Assembly: GCA_947382445.1 (NCBI GenBank)
Contig: CANCZH010000024.1
Span: 1 to 22,534, forward strand
Direction of reading: 5' to 3'
Origin: an uncultured Clostridium sp.
GTDB lineage: Bacteria > Bacillota_A > Clostridia > TANB77 > CAG-508
Length of the DNA stretch: 22,534 nt
Under the pieces are notes generated by a model. It was not told the origin of the DNA. It worked only from the letters and a program-made list of their open reading frames with translations, and did no database searches. Positions 20,118-22,534 of this stretch are shown here, piece by piece; the first letter of the stretch is position 1; each line of letters begins with the position of its first letter. The translations under genes and the position numbers were made by a program.

Positions 20118-22226
20118 ATGGCCGATAAATTAATAATAGTTGAGTCACCAGCTAAAGCAAATACAATAAAAAAATTCTTAGGTGGAAGCACAAAAGTAGT
20201 AGCTTCAATGGGACATATTAGAGATTTACCAAAATCAAAAATGGGAATAAACATCGAAAATGATTTTGAACCAGAATATATCAACATAAGAGGTAAAGCC
20301 AAATTAATAAATTCATTAAAAAAAGATGCAAAAGAATCAAAAACAGTATATCTTGCAACTGACCCTGACCGTGAAGGAGAAGCAATTGCATGGCACTTAG
20401 CATACATTTTAGGAATACCAGAAGATGCAGTATGTAGGGTAACATTTAATGAAATAACAAAAGAAGCAGTAAAAGAAGCAGTAAAAAAACCAAGAAAAAT
20501 AGATTTAAACCTAACTGATGCTCAGCAAGCAAGACGCGTACTAGATAGAATAGTAGGATATAAAATAAGTCCAGTACTTTGGAAAAAAGTAAAAAGAGGA
20601 TTATCAGCAGGAAGAGTTCAATCAGTAGCAGTAAAATTAATATGCGATAGAGAAGAAGAAATTGAACATTTTATTCCAGAAGAATATTGGAATATAACAG
20701 CAATACTATCTGAAGAAAAAACAAAGAAAAATTTTGAATCAAAATTAGTAGGAAAAAATAAAAAGAAAATAGAATTACATTCAAAAGAAGAAGTAGACGA
20801 AGTTCTAAAAGAAATAAATAAATCAAAGTTTATTGTAGAAGATGTAACAATTGGAGAAAAGAAAAGAAATCCAGCACCACCGTTTACAACAAGTACAATG
20901 CAACAAGAAGCATCAAGAAAACTAGGTTTTGCAATTAAGAAAACAATGTCAGTAGCACAAGGTCTATACGAAGGTATTAAGATTCCTGAAAGAGGAGTTA
21001 CTGGATTAATTACATATATGAGAACAGATTCAACTAGAATATCTGATGAAGCAAGAAAAATGGCCAAAGAAGTTATTGAAAGAAACTTTGGAAACGAATA
21101 TTACGAAAATAGATTTTATAAAGTAAAAAATGATTCACAAGATGCGCATGAAGCAATAAGACCAACATATCCAGATTTATCACCAGAGGCAATAAAAGAT
21201 TATTTAACAGCTGACCAATACAAACTATATAGACTAATATACAACAGATTTATAGCAAGCCAAATGGCAGCTGCAATATATGATACTATATCTATTGACA
21301 TAGATGCAGGAGAATACAATTTTAGAACAAGCGGACAATCAATAAAATTTAGAGGATTCATGTGTTTATATGTAGAAGACACAGATGAAAAAGAAGCAGA
21401 AACTTTAGGAATAGCAAATATTCCATATTTAAATAAGAAAGATGAACTAAAAAAAGAAGAAATACAAACAAAACAAAGCTTTACAGAACCACCACCAAGA
21501 TATACTGAAGCGAGTCTAGTAAAAACATTAGAAGAAAAAGGAATAGGAAGACCAAGTACATATGCTCCTACAATAACAACAATACTAGCTAGAAACTATA
21601 TAGAAAAATCACAAAAACAATTATCACCAACAGAACTAGGTAAAATAGTAAATAAACTATTAATAGAAAACTTTAAAGATGTTATAAATGTAGAATTTAC
21701 AGCAGAGATGGAAAAAGAATTCGATGAAATAGCTGATGGGGATAAAAAATGGAAAGAAACAATAAGAAATTTCTATGGACCATTTTCACAAGTAGTAGAA
21801 AAAGTAGAAAAAGAATTAGAACATGTAAAACTAGAATATGAAGTTTCAGATGTAAAATGTGAAAAATGCGGAAGAAATATGGTAATAAAAATGGGCAAAT
21901 ACGGAAAGTTTCTTGCATGCCCGGGATACCCAGAATGTAGAAATGCAAAACCAATAGTTGAAGAAATAGATGTACCATGTCCAAAATGCGGAGCAAAAGT
22001 GCAAATAAGAAAAACTAAAAAGAAAAGAAACTATTACATATGTGAAAATAATCCAAAATCATGTGACTACATTTCATGGAACAAACCAAAGCCAGGAGAA
22101 GTTATAGAAATTGCTGATGAAGAGTTGAAAAATGAAGTAAGCAAAGAAAAGAAAACAAAGAAAAAAACAACTACCAAAAAGAAAACAATAACAAGTAAGA
22201 AAAAGGGAACAACAAAAAGCAAATAA
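20118..22226 (+). CDS. topA: DNA topoisomerase I
   Basis: ATG 20118 follows AAGGAGGTC. The 702-residue protein is a type IA topoisomerase: TOPRIM domain with KLIIVESPAKANTIKKFL (Glu9) and the metal-binding TDPDREGEAIAWHL, then LDRIVGYKISPVLWKKV, SAGRVQSVAVKLI, and the active site GLITYMRTDS (Tyr300). GIGRPSTYAPTI and a C-terminal region with two four-Cys zinc ribbons (from Cys581 and Cys621) follow. The tail is extremely Lys/Thr-rich (KKTKKKTTTKKKTITSKKK), probably a non-specific DNA contact. It relaxes negative supercoils behind transcription. It has its own promoter and terminator, so it is a separate unit from the dcw cluster. Immediately downstream are strong tandem promoters, possibly of an rRNA operon, where supercoil relief would matter most. 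Confidence 0.97.
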   Translation: MADKLIIVESPAKANTIKKFLGGSTKVVASMGHIRDLPKSKMGINIENDFEPEYINIRGKAKLINSLKKDAKESKTVYLATDPDREGEAIAWHLAYILGIPEDAVCRVTFNEITKEAVKEAVKKPRKIDLNLTDAQQARRVLDRIVGYKISPVLWKKVKRGLSAGRVQSVAVKLICDREEEIEHFIPEEYWNITAILSEEKTKKNFESKLVGKNKKKIELHSKEEVDEVLKEINKSKFIVEDVTIGEKKRNPAPPFTTSTMQQEASRKLGFAIKKTMSVAQGLYEGIKIPERGVTGLITYMRTDSTRISDEARKMAKEVIERNFGNEYYENRFYKVKNDSQDAHEAIRPTYPDLSPEAIKDYLTADQYKLYRLIYNRFIASQMAAAIYDTISIDIDAGEYNFRTSGQSIKFRGFMCLYVEDTDEKEAETLGIANIPYLNKKDELKKEEIQTKQSFTEPPPRYTEASLVKTLEEKGIGRPSTYAPTITTILARNYIEKSQKQLSPTELGKIVNKLLIENFKDVINVEFTAEMEKEFDEIADGDKKWKETIRNFYGPFSQVVEKVEKELEHVKLEYEVSDVKCEKCGRNMVIKMGKYGKFLACPGYPECRNAKPIVEEIDVPCPKCGAKVQIRKTKKKRNYYICENNPKSCDYISWNKPKPGEVIEIADEELKNEVSKEKKTKKKTTTKKKTITSKKKGTTKSK

Positions 22227-22234
22227 AAGACAAA

Positions 22235-22270
22235 AAAAGAGAGCTTTATAAAAAAATAAAGCTCTCTTTT
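22235..22270 (+). terminator. Intrinsic terminator of topA
   Basis: A perfect 14-bp stem, 22235-22248 (core AGAGAGCTTTA) with 22257-22270, encloses an 8-nt loop and ends in TTTT. It lies eight bases after the topA stop. Confidence 0.85.
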
Positions 22271-22322
22271 GCTTGAAATATCAAGGAAAAATAAAAATGC
22301 AAAAATATTTTTAAAAAAAGTG

Positions 22323-22351
22323 TTGACATAGTGAAAATAAGGTGCTAAAAT
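22323..22351 (+). promoter_or_regulatory. Strong promoter P1 of a downstream (probably rRNA) operon
   Basis: TTGACA (22323-22328) and TAAAAT (22346-22351) are 17 bases apart with TGC before the -10. It is one of two near-identical promoters 99 bases apart, an arrangement typical of rRNA operons. Confidence 0.7.
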
Positions 22352-22421
22352 ATGACTTGCACACGCGGAAAGAACTTTAAAAAAATAATTAAAAATTTTT
22401 TAAAAAACTTTTAAAAAAATG

Positions 22422-22450
22422 TTGACAAAACATAAACAGTGTGTTAAAAT
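22422..22450 (+). promoter_or_regulatory. Strong promoter P2 of a downstream (probably rRNA) operon
   Basis: TTGACA (22422-22427) and TAAAAT (22445-22450) are 17 bases apart with TGT before the -10, repeating the design of P1. The stretch between P1 and P2 is long A and T runs, an upstream-element-like context. Confidence 0.75.
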
Positions 22451-22456
22451 AAAAAA

Positions 22457-22534
22457 CGTCTTCGGTGAGAGGACAAAATAAAAAAGTACATTGAAAAGTA
22501 AACAATATCCTTTAAGAACCAAGCGGTAGTAATT
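22457..22534 (+). other. Probable rRNA operon leader, cut by the window end
   Basis: After P2 a small hairpin GTCTTC (22458-22463) / GAGGAC (22469-22474, shifted by a G-T pair) is followed by GTACATTGAAAAGTAAACAA (22486-22505). This resembles the TTGAAAACTxAA leader element found before Firmicutes 16S or 23S genes, and is followed by CCTTTAAGAA, which is boxA-like. No rRNA sequence is reached, so the identity of the operon is inferred. Confidence 0.55.

Overview
The window is a 22.5 kb piece of a very AT-rich, low-GC Gram-positive chromosome, most likely a spore-forming lineage of Clostridia. Supporting this are strongly A-biased codons (AGA, TTA/CTA, ATA, GCA), Shine-Dalgarno sites of the AAGGAGG type, intrinsic terminators with T-runs, the rpsU/yqeY neighbourhood, a Spo0E-like phosphatase, a SpoVD-type penicillin-binding protein with a PASTA domain, and an mraZ-led division/cell-wall (dcw) cluster. 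Genus or species cannot be read from the sequence alone.

Layout. 1-4.2 kb: rpsU, then a self-contained unknown gene (531-953) with its own promoter and terminator, then yqeY and a translationally coupled pair of M16 peptidase-like genes (yfmF lacking zinc ligands, yfmH with HxxEH). 4.2-7.4 kb: a 48-residue Spo0E-like gene, a small metallo-beta-lactamase-fold hydrolase, a frameshifted M15 peptidase/peptidoglycan-binding gene, and a beta-CASP-like metallo-beta-lactamase protein with different codon use. 7.4-9.6 kb: a small membrane protein on the minus strand and, divergent from it, an AlkD-like glycosylase plus endonuclease IV (nfo). These two fit a base-excision-repair operon whose promoter places the start codon almost at the transcript 5' end. 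9.6-10.6 kb: a minus-strand sortase with a long Gln/Ser-rich stalk. 10.7-19.8 kb: the dcw cluster mraZ, rsmH (mraW), ftsL, spoVD, murE, mraY, ftsW/spoVE, murG. murF and murD are absent from this run. 20.1-22.2 kb: topA. 22.3 kb to end: tandem TTGACA promoters and a leader resembling that of a ribosomal RNA operon, which would continue outside the window.

How the genes work together. MraZ probably represses its own operon through three AAGTGG repeats exactly 10 bp apart at the transcription start. MurE (DNPR motif, so meso-diaminopimelate peptidoglycan is expected), MraY and MurG make lipid-linked precursors. FtsW/SpoVE and the SpoVD-type PBP polymerise and cross-link them at the septum or spore cortex, with FtsL as a divisome scaffold. 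The cluster is broken up by terminator-like hairpins after mraZ and ftsL and by an internal promoter before murE.

The least explained structures are non-coding. One is a roughly 196-nt rod-like inverted repeat filling the murG-topA gap. The other is a spacer between mraZ and rsmH with eight CAAAAGA motifs at about 20-nt spacing, interleaved with hairpins. I see no CRISPR array, transposase, tRNA or clear defence system, and no complete novel system can be claimed from this window.
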